Part shown: positions 49,606 to 57,937 of the stretch, piece by piece | Position numbering within the stretch: position 1 is the first letter of the stretch | Layout of the letters: each line of letters opens with the position of its first letter | Position numbers and translations under genes: made by a program | Assembly (NCBI GenBank): GCA_029880285.1 | Contig: JAOUOS010000001.1 | Coordinates: 1 to 64,000 of the forward strand | Direction: 5' to 3' | Source of the DNA: Spirochaetia bacterium | GTDB lineage: Bacteria > Spirochaetota > Leptospiria > Turneriellales > JAOUOS01 | DNA length: 64,000 bases | Notes under the pieces: model-generated | What the model saw: the letters and a program-made list of their open reading frames with translations, nothing else | The model's database searches: none | What the model was told of the DNA's origin: nothing

Positions 49606-49624
49606 TTGAAAAGCACCTTTTCAA
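49606..49624. promoter_or_regulatory. Palindrome TTGAAAAGcacCTTTTCAA upstream of the fab operon
   Basis: A perfect 8+3+8 inverted repeat about 130 bases before fabD, in the gap between divergent ppdK and fabD. It is not identical to FapR, FabT or FadR consensus sites that I know. A short T-poor flank argues against a terminator. It may be an operator for fatty-acid genes or for ppdK. Confidence 0.35.
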
Positions 49625-49756
49625 AAATAATTTAAAAATAATAAATAAAAAACACTTTACAGTATGAAATATTTTAATAATTACATTCAATTTTGGCTAA
49701 TTTGATTAAGTATGTAATTAATGTAACAAAATATACAAAAGGAAACTTATAAAAAT

Positions 49757-50677
49757 ATGAGCAAATTATCTGTGGTATTCCCGGGGCAGGGATCGCAAAG
49801 ACCCACCATGGGAATGGATTTTTACAATGAATACCCTATAGCAAAAGAAATATTTGAAAAAGCATCAAAGGCAATTGATTGCGATTTAAAGGAAATTTGT
49901 TTTTCAGAAGATGAGCGTCTTAATCTTACAGAATATACACAGCCGGCAATATTAACGGTAGAAATCGCTATGTATGAAGTAATTAAAAAAGAATTTAATT
50001 TTGTACCTGTGTATTTTGCAGGCCATAGTTTGGGAGAGTATACGGCTTTAGTCGCTGCTGAAGTTATTCCGTTTGAAAATGCCGTAAAGATTGTTAAAAA
50101 AAGAGGCAATTTAATGCAGACTGCCGTACCTGAAGGTAAGGGAACAATGGCAGCACTTATTTGTGAAAATATACCACAAGATAAAGTAAAAGTAGAATGT
50201 GAAAAAAATAATATTACTATGGCAAACATAAATTCAAAAAATCAAATAGTAATTAGTGGCAGTACTGAAGAAACTCAAAAAACTGCCAATACATTAAAAA
50301 ATGAAATTGAAGGATTAGATGTGGTTTTTTTAAATGTTAGCGCACCTTTCCATTCAAGTTTAATGAAAGAAATTGAAAACGATTTCAATGATTGCTTAAA
50401 ACAGTATGAAGAAAGTTTTAAAAAATATAAAGCTGAAACGGTGATGTCAAATTATACGGGAAAATTTCATACAGCGGAAAATTTACTTGAAAATCTGGTA
50501 AAACAAATTTCAGGTTCTGTGAAATGGCTTGATAATATGAGTCAACTTCAAAATGTATCTGATAAAATTTATGAAATAGGTCCTAATAAACCTTTAGGTA
50601 AATTTTTTAAAACAATAGGCGCGGATGTTATATCCATAATTAATTTAAGAGGAGCAAAATCAGCGTTTGTTGAATAA
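49757..50677 (+). CDS. fabD: Malonyl-CoA:ACP transacylase FabD
   Basis: Loads malonyl units onto ACP. The 306-residue protein begins 'VFPGQGSQRPTMGMDFY', with the catalytic Ser in 'FAGHSLGEYTALVAAE', the Arg-containing 'VKKRGNLMQ' block, and the His in 'VSAPFHSSLM'. An AAAGGA site lies before the start. It heads an operon of seven lipid genes. Confidence 0.95.
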   Translation: MSKLSVVFPGQGSQRPTMGMDFYNEYPIAKEIFEKASKAIDCDLKEICFSEDERLNLTEYTQPAILTVEIAMYEVIKKEFNFVPVYFAGHSLGEYTALVAAEVIPFENAVKIVKKRGNLMQTAVPEGKGTMAALICENIPQDKVKVECEKNNITMANINSKNQIVISGSTEETQKTANTLKNEIEGLDVVFLNVSAPFHSSLMKEIENDFNDCLKQYEESFKKYKAETVMSNYTGKFHTAENLLENLVKQISGSVKWLDNMSQLQNVSDKIYEIGPNKPLGKFFKTIGADVISIINLRGAKSAFVE

Positions 50678-50700
50678 AATTTAAAAGAAACGGAGATAAC

Positions 50701-51636
50701 ATGAATTTTAAAGATAAAAATTATTGGGCGGTAATATTAGGCGGTTCTAGCGGTTTTGGTTTGGCTTCGGCCAAAAAATTAGCCTCTTTAGGGATGAATA
50801 TATGCTTAGTTCATCGAGATAGAAGAGGGGCAATGGAAAAAATAAATGCACATTTTGAAGAAATAAAAAAAACAGGTGTATCTTTTTCTGCCTATAATAC
50901 GAACGCGCTTACTCCTGAAGGACAAAAAGAAGTATTAGACAATTTAACACAAATATTAAACGGCGGTAAAGTTCGTCTTTTACTGCATTCAATTGCTTTT
51001 GGTAATTTAAAACTAATTGCACCACAAAAAAAGAAAAATAATAAAAAACCTGCGGAATTACTAGCTGAAAAGTTAGGTATAGATTCTGAAAAAGTTAAAG
51101 TAGCCTGCAATGAACTTTTTGAAAATGGGAATGATGATTTTATGAAAGTAGCGGACTCTCCTGATTATAATAATGAAGTATTCTTAGAAGATGAAGATAT
51201 GGCTAATACAATTTATTCTATGGGTACAAATATGTTAACATGGACAATGGATATATTTAGAAGAAATATATTTACAGAAGACGCCAGAGTAATTGGATTA
51301 ACAAGTGAAGGTAATGAAGTAGCATGGAGAGGTTATGCGGCTGTGAGCGCTGCGAAAGTAGCTTTAGAGTCGGTATCACGAAGTATTGCATTTGAATTGG
51401 GACCGTATGGTATAAGATCGAATATTGTTCAGGCAGGAATAACCGAGACACCTGCTTTAAGACTTATTCCGGGTAGCAAGCATATGATTGCTCATGCTAG
51501 ATTAAGAAATCCTCTTGGTAGAACAACCGAAACCACCGATGTAGCTAATGTTATTGCTCTTATGTGCCTTGATGAATCTGCATGGATAAATGGTACGATT
51601 ATAAGAGCGGATGGAGGAGAAAGAATTTCTGGATAG
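50701..51636 (+). CDS. FabI-type SDR, probable enoyl-ACP reductase
   Basis: A 311-residue short-chain dehydrogenase. A nucleotide-binding 'ILGGSSGFGLASAKKLA' start, 'LLHSIAFGNLKLI' and a catalytic Tyr-x6-Lys in 'YAAVSAAK' match FabI rather than classical SDRs (Tyr-x3-Lys). The first active-site Tyr of FabI (ten residues earlier) is Ser here. An extra block of about 55 residues (about 105-160, Lys-rich) follows the HSIAFG strand, making it larger than E. coli FabI (262 residues). Operon context favours the enoyl reduction step. A 3-ketoacyl reductase role is possible because no fabG is present. Confidence 0.75.
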   Translation: MNFKDKNYWAVILGGSSGFGLASAKKLASLGMNICLVHRDRRGAMEKINAHFEEIKKTGVSFSAYNTNALTPEGQKEVLDNLTQILNGGKVRLLLHSIAFGNLKLIAPQKKKNNKKPAELLAEKLGIDSEKVKVACNELFENGNDDFMKVADSPDYNNEVFLEDEDMANTIYSMGTNMLTWTMDIFRRNIFTEDARVIGLTSEGNEVAWRGYAAVSAAKVALESVSRSIAFELGPYGIRSNIVQAGITETPALRLIPGSKHMIAHARLRNPLGRTTETTDVANVIALMCLDESAWINGTIIRADGGERISG

Positions 51637-51645
51637 GAGATAAAT

Positions 51646-52119
51646 ATGGAAAATGAAGTAACAGTATCAAAAATGGCCGCAACACAAGAAGAGATTAAAC
51701 AAATTTTAGAAAAAATTCCACAGCAAAAACCGTTTAGGTTTATTGAGAAAATTTTAGAATTAGATGATAATCATATATTATCTAGCTATAGATATAAAAA
51801 AGATGAGTATTTCTATGAAGGTCACTTCCCTGGAAATCCGGTAACACCAGGTGTAATAATGATTGAAACGATGGCACAAGCAGGATTGGTCGCATTAGGA
51901 ATTTATCTTTTAATGAAAGAAGGGATCGTAAGTGACGCTTTAATGCTTTTTTCTGACTGTGAGATAGAGTTTTCAAATATGATTAAGCCCGAAGAACAAA
52001 TAACAGTTTACGCTGAAAAAATCTTCTTTAGAAGGGGTAAATTAAAAGCTAAAGTAGAGATAAGAAAAGAAAATGGCGTGATAGCGGCAGAAGGCGTTAT
52101 GTCTGGGGTATTACAATGA
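51646..52119 (+). CDS. fabZ: 3-hydroxyacyl-ACP dehydratase (FabZ-like)
   Basis: A 157-residue hot-dog-fold dehydratase. The active-site His is in 'YEGHFPGNPVTPGVIMIETMAQAG', with the Glu nine or more residues further on, the FabZ/FabA pattern; the short length and missing isomerase features favour FabZ. A GGAG site is present. Its end overlaps the start of the synthase gene by four bases (ATGA). Confidence 0.88.
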   Translation: MENEVTVSKMAATQEEIKQILEKIPQQKPFRFIEKILELDDNHILSSYRYKKDEYFYEGHFPGNPVTPGVIMIETMAQAGLVALGIYLLMKEGIVSDALMLFSDCEIEFSNMIKPEEQITVYAEKIFFRRGKLKAKVEIRKENGVIAAEGVMSGVLQ

Positions 52120-53384
52120 GAAGAGTAGTAGTAACCGGTCTGGGTGTTATCGCTCCAAACGGCCATGGATTAGTTGAATTCGAAAATGCTTTAAGAAACA
52201 GTGTCAGCGGTATACGATTTATAGAAAAGCTGGCCGAATTAAAATTTGGCTGTCAGGTAGGAGGCATACCGCAGAATGTTGACGGCCTTCTTCCTAATTA
52301 TTTTTCAGAAGAAGAACTTTTTGCAATGAATGAAGGTATGGTATATACCGGTATAGCAAGTATCGATGCTTGGAAAGACGCAGGATTTTCTGTACCAGAG
52401 AGAAACGGAAATGAAGTTAATTGGGATGCAGGATGTATTGTTGGCGTGGGTTTAGGTGGTATGGATACAATTTCTGAAAAATTAATACCTAAAATAAGTG
52501 AAGGTAAAGTAAGAAGAATGGGGTCTACAATGGTAGAACAATGTATGACAAGTGGTATTACCGCAAAATTAAGCGGATTATTAGCTTTAGGAAACCAAGT
52601 ATCAACGAATTCATCTGCTTGTAATACCGGTACAGAGGCCATCATCGAATCTGTAGATAGAATAAAATATGGTTTGGCTGATAGGATGTTAGCAGGGGGC
52701 TCAGAAGGTTCTAGTCCGTTTACATGGGGCGGTTTTGATGGCATGAAAGTATTAAGTGCTGTTTTTAATGATAAGCCGCAAGAAGCTTCGAGGCCAATGA
52801 GCCAAAGTGCAGCAGGATTTGTGCCGGGTTCAGGGTGTGGAATTTTACTGCTTGAGAGTCTTGAAAGTGCCGAAAAAAGGGGAGCGCGTATATATGCCGA
52901 AATATTGGGCACATCTTTAAATTGCGGCGGCCATAGAAATGGCGGCAGTATGACGGCCCCAAATCCAGATTCTGTTCAAAATTGTATAAAAGACGCATTA
53001 AAAAAAGCAAATATTACAGGCGATCAAGTTGACGCAATAAATGGACATTTAACGGCCACAATGGCAGATCCAATTGAGGTAAATAACTGGTCCAAGGGAT
53101 TAAATAGAAGTCCTGAAAATTTTCCTTATATTAATTCTACAAAATCTTTAATAGGACATTGCTTGGGAGCAGCAGGAAGTATCGAATCCGTTGCGTGTGT
53201 ATTACAATTACACAAAGGGTTTGTACATAAATCTTTAAATTGTCATGATTTACATGATGAAATAAAGCCTTTTGAAAAAAGTGTTGTTCAAGAAACAAAG
53301 GATGTTGACATAAAGATTTTAGCTAAAGCCAGTTTTGGTTTTGGTGATGTAAACGGGTGTATTATATATAAGAAGTGGGAATAA
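52116..53384 (+). CDS. fabF: Beta-ketoacyl-ACP synthase (KAS II, FabF-like)
   Basis: Condensing enzyme of 422 residues elongating acyl-ACP with malonyl-ACP. The Cys is in 'NSSACNTGTEAI', the first His in 'INGHLTATMADPIE', and the Lys and second His in 'NSTKSLIGHCLGAAGSIE'. The ending 'KASFGFGDVNGCIIY' replaces the usual 'NSFGFGGTN'. The Cys-His-His triad is intact. FabF is the best name, though divergence leaves room for a specialised KAS. Confidence 0.88.
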   Translation: MRRVVVTGLGVIAPNGHGLVEFENALRNSVSGIRFIEKLAELKFGCQVGGIPQNVDGLLPNYFSEEELFAMNEGMVYTGIASIDAWKDAGFSVPERNGNEVNWDAGCIVGVGLGGMDTISEKLIPKISEGKVRRMGSTMVEQCMTSGITAKLSGLLALGNQVSTNSSACNTGTEAIIESVDRIKYGLADRMLAGGSEGSSPFTWGGFDGMKVLSAVFNDKPQEASRPMSQSAAGFVPGSGCGILLLESLESAEKRGARIYAEILGTSLNCGGHRNGGSMTAPNPDSVQNCIKDALKKANITGDQVDAINGHLTATMADPIEVNNWSKGLNRSPENFPYINSTKSLIGHCLGAAGSIESVACVLQLHKGFVHKSLNCHDLHDEIKPFEKSVVQETKDVDIKILAKASFGFGDVNGCIIYKKWE

Positions 53385-53457
53385 AAAATACTTTACAGGT
53401 TAAACCTTTTTTAATAGTTTACAACGTCTGATTAATATATAGAAAACGAGGTAAAAA

Positions 53458-53703
53458 ATGCAAGAGAAAGAAGTTTTTGATAAAATAGTTGGTATAATAG
53501 GTCCATTTGCCAAAAACAAAGAAAGTTTAAATAATGTAACAAACGATTCAAATATATTAAAAGATTTTGAAGTTAATTCTTCTCGGTTAGTTGATATTAT
53601 TTTAGCTTTAGAAGACGAGTTTGATATTGAAATATCAGACGAAGAGGCTGAAAAAATCGAAACAATCGGTGATGCCACAAACTTAATAAAAAACAAAATC
53701 TAA
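53458..53703 (+). CDS. acpP: Acyl carrier protein
   Basis: An 81-residue acidic four-helix carrier. The segment 'LKDFEVNSSRLVDIILALEDEFDIEISDEEAEKI' in parts aligns to ACP with the pantetheine-bearing Ser in NSSR instead of the common DSLD. A purine-rich site (ACGAGG) precedes the start. It lies 73 bases after fabF and 88 before the acyltransferase. Confidence 0.9.
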   Translation: MQEKEVFDKIVGIIGPFAKNKESLNNVTNDSNILKDFEVNSSRLVDIILALEDEFDIEISDEEAEKIETIGDATNLIKNKI

Positions 53704-53718
53704 AAAAAACTAAAAATT

Positions 53719-53740
53719 TATAAGATATTCGAATCTTATA
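53719..53740. other. Small inverted repeat after acpP
   Basis: TATAAGAT (53719-53726) and ATCTTATA (53733-53740) pair with a six-base loop just after the acpP stop. No T run follows. It may be an RNA hairpin that protects or attenuates the abundant acpP message before the acyltransferase gene. Confidence 0.3.
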
Positions 53741-53791
53741 TTATATGAAGTAAATTAATAAGTATAAGTAAGAATATCTATAACAAATTAG

Positions 53792-54568
53792 ATGGCTAAT
53801 AATCCGCCGCCAAAAGTTGATTTAAATGAGTTTAAATCTGAAATAAAATATTTACAAAGGCAGCGGTTTTTAGGGAGAATTATATTTTATCCATTGGCTT
53901 TAATAGTAACTTTTGTTTTGCGAGTAATTTTTAGGTATAAAATAAAAAATACACGTAAAATAAGAAAAAAATACCGCCAACTGGTAAAAGAAAATTCTCC
54001 CTTATTGCTTTGTTCAAACCATTTGACTTTAATTGATTCATTAATAATACATTTAGGAATGGCCCGAATGAGTTGGTATTTTCTAAATTATAAACATTTT
54101 AACTGGAATACACCTGCTGTTGAAAATTTTACAAAAAAATTATATTGGCGGTTTCTTTTATACTTTGGTAAATGTATACCTATAGATAGATTTGGTAGCC
54201 CGGAACATCATGATATGGTTTTAGACAAAATAAAATATTTATTGAGAGATGGAGAAATCTGCACTATTTTTCCAGAAGGAGGAAGAAGCCGTTCAGCTTT
54301 AATAGATATTGAAAATACAACCTATGGTATAGGAAGAATTGTACAAGATGTTGAAAATTGTAAAGTTTTATGTGTTTATTTAAGAGGCGAGGGACAGGAC
54401 AAATATTCTGATTATCCTGAAAATGGAGAAAAATTTTATATAGATATGGAAGTTATAAAACCAGAAAGCATGAATACCGGAATGCGTCAGGCCAGAGATA
54501 TATCACTTCAAGTAATGTATAAATTAAAAGAAATGGAAGATAAATATTTTCAAATCGAAAAAAACTAA
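53792..54568 (+). CDS. PlsC-like acyltransferase
   Basis: A 258-residue membrane-associated 1-acylglycerol-phosphate acyltransferase family member. One or two hydrophobic segments (about residues 28-46) precede the acyltransferase motif 'SNHLTLIDSL' (HxxxxD). The glycerol-phosphate-binding 'FPEGGRSRSAL' follows. It should move acyl groups from ACP or CoA to a lipid. Position in the fatty-acid operon supports direct use of acyl-ACP. Confidence 0.85.
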   Translation: MANNPPPKVDLNEFKSEIKYLQRQRFLGRIIFYPLALIVTFVLRVIFRYKIKNTRKIRKKYRQLVKENSPLLLCSNHLTLIDSLIIHLGMARMSWYFLNYKHFNWNTPAVENFTKKLYWRFLLYFGKCIPIDRFGSPEHHDMVLDKIKYLLRDGEICTIFPEGGRSRSALIDIENTTYGIGRIVQDVENCKVLCVYLRGEGQDKYSDYPENGEKFYIDMEVIKPESMNTGMRQARDISLQVMYKLKEMEDKYFQIEKN

Positions 54569-54600
54569 AAGAATATTCAGAATATTTTAAAATAAATATA

Positions 54601-55218
54601 ATGATACATCTAGGAAACGATATTATCGATTTTTCAGATGATGATTCAAATTTAAAGACTTATCATACAAAATTTATTAAAAGAGTTCTTTCAAATGAAG
54701 AAATAAAAAATCATTTTTATAAATGCATAAATAAGAATGAAATCAATATAAAAAAAAAAGACGAAAAAATATTTTGGCTAATATGGTCATTAAAAGAAGC
54801 TGCCTATAAAGTGATGAAACAAAAAAATAAAGTAATATTTTTTTCACCCAGAGAATTTATTGTTAATAAAAATTTAAATAAAGTAACATATAAAAAAAAT
54901 ATATTATATTGTCATACAATAATAAATAAAAATTACATATATTCTTTGTGTTCAAATTATGAATTAAAAGAATCATATGAAAATAAAATAATAATAAATA
55001 GTATTATAAAAATAAAACAAAACGAAAAAGCTTCTTTTGAAATTAGAAAGAAAATGATGCAAAACCTAAATATACACTATAAAAACATGGACAATTTAAT
55101 TAAAATTCAATTTGATAAAAATATTCCATTTTATGAATTTGAGGGAAAAAAGTTCTCTCTTTCTATTACTCATCATGGCAGATATGCCGCAGCTGCCGCT
55201 TGTGTAGATAAGACTTAA
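54601..55218 (+). CDS. 4'-phosphopantetheinyl transferase, AcpS-like with insertion
   Basis: Activates ACP by adding phosphopantetheine. The order of motifs is that of AcpS: 'HLGNDIIDF' at the N-terminus, 'WSLKEAAYKVMKQ' near residue 61, and 'FSLSITHHGRYAAAAACV' at the C-terminus. At 205 residues it is well above the 120-126 of typical AcpS, owing to Lys- and Asn-rich inserted sequence between the KEAAYK helix and the end. Its stop shares the TTAA at 55215-55218 with convergent birA. Confidence 0.82.
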   Translation: MIHLGNDIIDFSDDDSNLKTYHTKFIKRVLSNEEIKNHFYKCINKNEINIKKKDEKIFWLIWSLKEAAYKVMKQKNKVIFFSPREFIVNKNLNKVTYKKNILYCHTIINKNYIYSLCSNYELKESYENKIIINSIIKIKQNEKASFEIRKKMMQNLNIHYKNMDNLIKIQFDKNIPFYEFEGKKFSLSITHHGRYAAAAACVDKT

Positions 55219-55958
55219 TCTATAAATTCAACATCAAAGACTTCATATTCCTTTTGTTGTTCTTTATCTTTAACAATGAGATAACCTGAATTTGAAAGAC
55301 CTGAAACAATACCTTCTTTTTTAATAGATTTATTATTATAATAAATTACTTCTTTACCTATTGAATTTAAACATTCAATTAATTCATATCTTATTTCATT
55401 TAGCAACGGAATTTGATATTGCAATAAATATTTTCTAGCGTTTATCATTATTTTATTTAATAAAAATTTTATATCATAATTCTTTTCAGAGATATTTTTT
55501 AATGAAATAGCCTTTATTTTTTTATCCAAAATATTTTTAGTTCCATTTACATTAATACCAATTCCTATTATAATAACGGGGTTGTTATTAAAATCAACGA
55601 TTCTTTCACATAAAATTCCACACAGTTTTCTTGAATTAAAAAGAATATCATTGGGCCATTTTATTTTTAGATGATCTGATTTTAATAATGAATTTATTGT
55701 TTTATAGACTGACAGACCGACAAATAGTGAAATAGGTGATAAATTTTTTATTACATCAGTGGGATAAAAAACAAAAGAAAACGTTAAATCTAAATCTTTT
55801 TCAGATTTCCATTGATTTTCTTTTCTGCCTCTGCCTTTTGTTTGATTTTTGGCCATAACAGTTTGAAAATTTTCATTAAATATTTTTATATTCCTTTTGA
55901 TATAATCGTTAGTTGAGTCAACTTCATCCAATTCTATAATTTTTATTTTTTCAATCAT
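55215..55958 (-). CDS. birA: Biotin--protein ligase BirA (no DNA-binding domain)
   Basis: Attaches biotin to the carboxyl-carrier protein of acetyl-CoA carboxylase. The 247-residue protein shows 'DEVDSTNDYIKR', 'KNQTKGRGRKENQW', 'LKIKWPNDILF' and 'IGIGINVNGT'. The N-terminal winged helix of bifunctional BirA is absent, so it cannot act as the operon repressor. It follows bioA by 57 bases in the same direction. Confidence 0.93.
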   Translation of the reverse strand: MIEKIKIIELDEVDSTNDYIKRNIKIFNENFQTVMAKNQTKGRGRKENQWKSEKDLDLTFSFVFYPTDVIKNLSPISLFVGLSVYKTINSLLKSDHLKIKWPNDILFNSRKLCGILCERIVDFNNNPVIIIGIGINVNGTKNILDKKIKAISLKNISEKNYDIKFLLNKIMINARKYLLQYQIPLLNEIRYELIECLNSIGKEVIYYNNKSIKKEGIVSGLSNSGYLIVKDKEQQKEYEVFDVEFID

Positions 55959-56015
55959 TCCATCTCCTGAAGAAACATTTGTTCCTTTAAAATATATTTT
56001 AAATTATATTCAATT

Positions 56016-57305
56016 TTAAATGGTATCGTTATTTTCAATAAGATCTAATGCTTCTTTAATTACCGAATATACCAATTCAATTTCATTTTCTTTAATACAA
56101 TAAGGCGGCAGAATATAAATAGTGTTTCCTAATGGTCTTAATAAAATATTTTTATTAATAAAAAAGTTATAAAGAAAGGTCTTTATCTTGTTTGTATAAG
56201 ATGTTTTTTCTACTGTATCGATATCAAAAGCTAAAATAGTACCAATACAGCGGACATTTTTTATTGATTTTCTATTCTTAATTTGTTTTATAAAATTATG
56301 ATGCCATTTTTCAATATTTTTAATTTGTTTTTTACAATTTGAAGTCAATAATAAATCAAGACTAGCATTAGCGGCTGCACAGCTTATTGGGTTTGCCGTA
56401 TAAGAATGGCCATGAAAAAATGTTTTTGCAATGTCATTCGAATAAAATGCTTTATAAATATTTTCTGTGCAGGATGTTACGCCAAGGGGTAAAAATCCTC
56501 CTGTAATACCTTTTGAAAGACAAATGATATCAGGATTAAAAGATAAATAATCAGAGGCAAATATTTTCCCTGTTCTATAAAAACCGGTCATAACTTCATC
56601 AGCTATTGTAAGAATTTTATTCTTTTTAAATAATTTTAATATATCATTTAAATATTTTGCATTATACATTTTCATCCCGCCAGCGCCTAATACCAGAGGT
56701 TCAAAAATAAATCCCGCAATTTCTTTTGATTTAAGAAATTGATTTATTTTATTTAAAATTTGATCTATATTTTTTTCAGTGGGCAGGGGGATATAATTTG
56801 TATCAAATAAAAAAGAATTAAAAGAATTTGTAAATATACTTCTATTGCCTACAGACATGGCTCCGAATGTATCGCCATGATAACTGTTTTCAAAAGCAAT
56901 AAATTTATTTTTTGGCACTCCTTTGTTATACCAGTATTGAATGCATATTTTTAAGGCGACTTCTACCGCCGTAGAACCATTATCTGAATAAAATATTTTA
57001 GATTGATTCTCAGGTAGAATTTTTAATAGTCGCTCAGATAAATGTACGGCCTGTTCATGGGTAAAACCTGCAAAAATAACATGTTCTAATTTTTTAGCCT
57101 GCTCAGATATTTTTTGAGCAATATATTCATTACCATGTCCATGAAGATTTACCCACCATGAAGATATCGCATCAATAAATTTATTACCTTTGTCATCATA
57201 TAAATATATACCTTTTCCTGATTTAATATTGATTATAGGCGGTGAATTTTTAGCCTGTGTAAAAGGATGCCAAATATTATTTGAATCAGTTTTAATAATA
57301 TTCAT
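56016..57305 (-). CDS. bioA: Adenosylmethionine-8-amino-7-oxononanoate aminotransferase BioA
   Basis: PLP enzyme making 7,8-diaminopelargonate. The 429-residue protein begins 'NNIWHPFTQ', with 'AISSWWVNLHGHG', 'YSDNGSTAVEVALK', 'ADEVMTGFYRTGKIFASD' and the PLP Lys in 'CLSKGITGGFLPLG'. It overlaps bioD by four bases. Confidence 0.96.
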   Translation of the reverse strand: MNIIKTDSNNIWHPFTQAKNSPPIINIKSGKGIYLYDDKGNKFIDAISSWWVNLHGHGNEYIAQKISEQAKKLEHVIFAGFTHEQAVHLSERLLKILPENQSKIFYSDNGSTAVEVALKICIQYWYNKGVPKNKFIAFENSYHGDTFGAMSVGNRSIFTNSFNSFLFDTNYIPLPTEKNIDQILNKINQFLKSKEIAGFIFEPLVLGAGGMKMYNAKYLNDILKLFKKNKILTIADEVMTGFYRTGKIFASDYLSFNPDIICLSKGITGGFLPLGVTSCTENIYKAFYSNDIAKTFFHGHSYTANPISCAAANASLDLLLTSNCKKQIKNIEKWHHNFIKQIKNRKSIKNVRCIGTILAFDIDTVEKTSYTNKIKTFLYNFFINKNILLRPLGNTIYILPPYCIKENEIELVYSVIKEALDLIENNDTI

Positions 57306-57931
57306 TTAAGTAGTTCTTTATTTTTTTTAAGTTTTTGAGCGTATTTTATTATAATATTCTTATTAAAAATAGTTTCTTGATGTATATGTAATAATTTTTT
57401 ACAATTTGTGTATCTTAAAATAAAATTTTCTGAATCTTCATTGGGTTTGCCGCTAAAAACAATACCTAAAACTGGAATTTTTTTTGATTTTAATATCTCA
57501 ATTGTTAATAAAGTGTGGTTGATACTACCCAAATAGTTTTTTGAAACAATAACCGTATCACATTGTAAATCTTTAATTAAATCTATCATTAAATGGTTAC
57601 TAGTTAATGGAACAAGCAGACCTCCGGCACCTTCAATAATTAATCTATTTTTAGAAGCAGGGCGTAAAATTTTGGATGGATCAATAATTATATTTTCTTT
57701 TTTGGCGGCTGCGTGAGGCGATAATGGTTCCTTAAATTTATATATTTCATTGTGAAAGATAGATTTACTATTTGAAACCAGTTTTTCAACTGTCATTCTA
57801 TCGGTATTTTTTAAATTCCCGCTTTGAACAGGTTTAAAATAATCAGCTTTCAGTGCTTCTGTAAATATAGCTGCTGTTATAGTTTTACCTATATTTGTAT
57901 CAATGCCTGTTATAAAAATATCATTTTTCAT
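57302..57931 (-). CDS. bioD: Dethiobiotin synthetase BioD
   Basis: ATP-dependent carboxylase closing the ureido ring. The 209-residue protein has the P-loop 'GIDTNIGKTITAAIF', 'DYFKPVQSG', 'IIEGAGGLLVPL' and the ending block 'VLGIVFSG'. It lies six bases after bioF. Confidence 0.94.
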   Translation of the reverse strand: MKNDIFITGIDTNIGKTITAAIFTEALKADYFKPVQSGNLKNTDRMTVEKLVSNSKSIFHNEIYKFKEPLSPHAAAKKENIIIDPSKILRPASKNRLIIEGAGGLLVPLTSNHLMIDLIKDLQCDTVIVSKNYLGSINHTLLTIEILKSKKIPVLGIVFSGKPNEDSENFILRYTNCKKLLHIHQETIFNKNIIIKYAQKLKKNKELLK

Positions 57932-57937
57932 TATAAT

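Noticed and set aside
52298..52912. 204-codon minus-strand frame inside fabF
   Set aside because: It is a shadow of a well-conserved synthase gene and has no ribosome binding site or domain.
53400..53696. 98-codon minus-strand frame opposite acpP
   Set aside because: acpP on the plus strand is certain and covers the same DNA.
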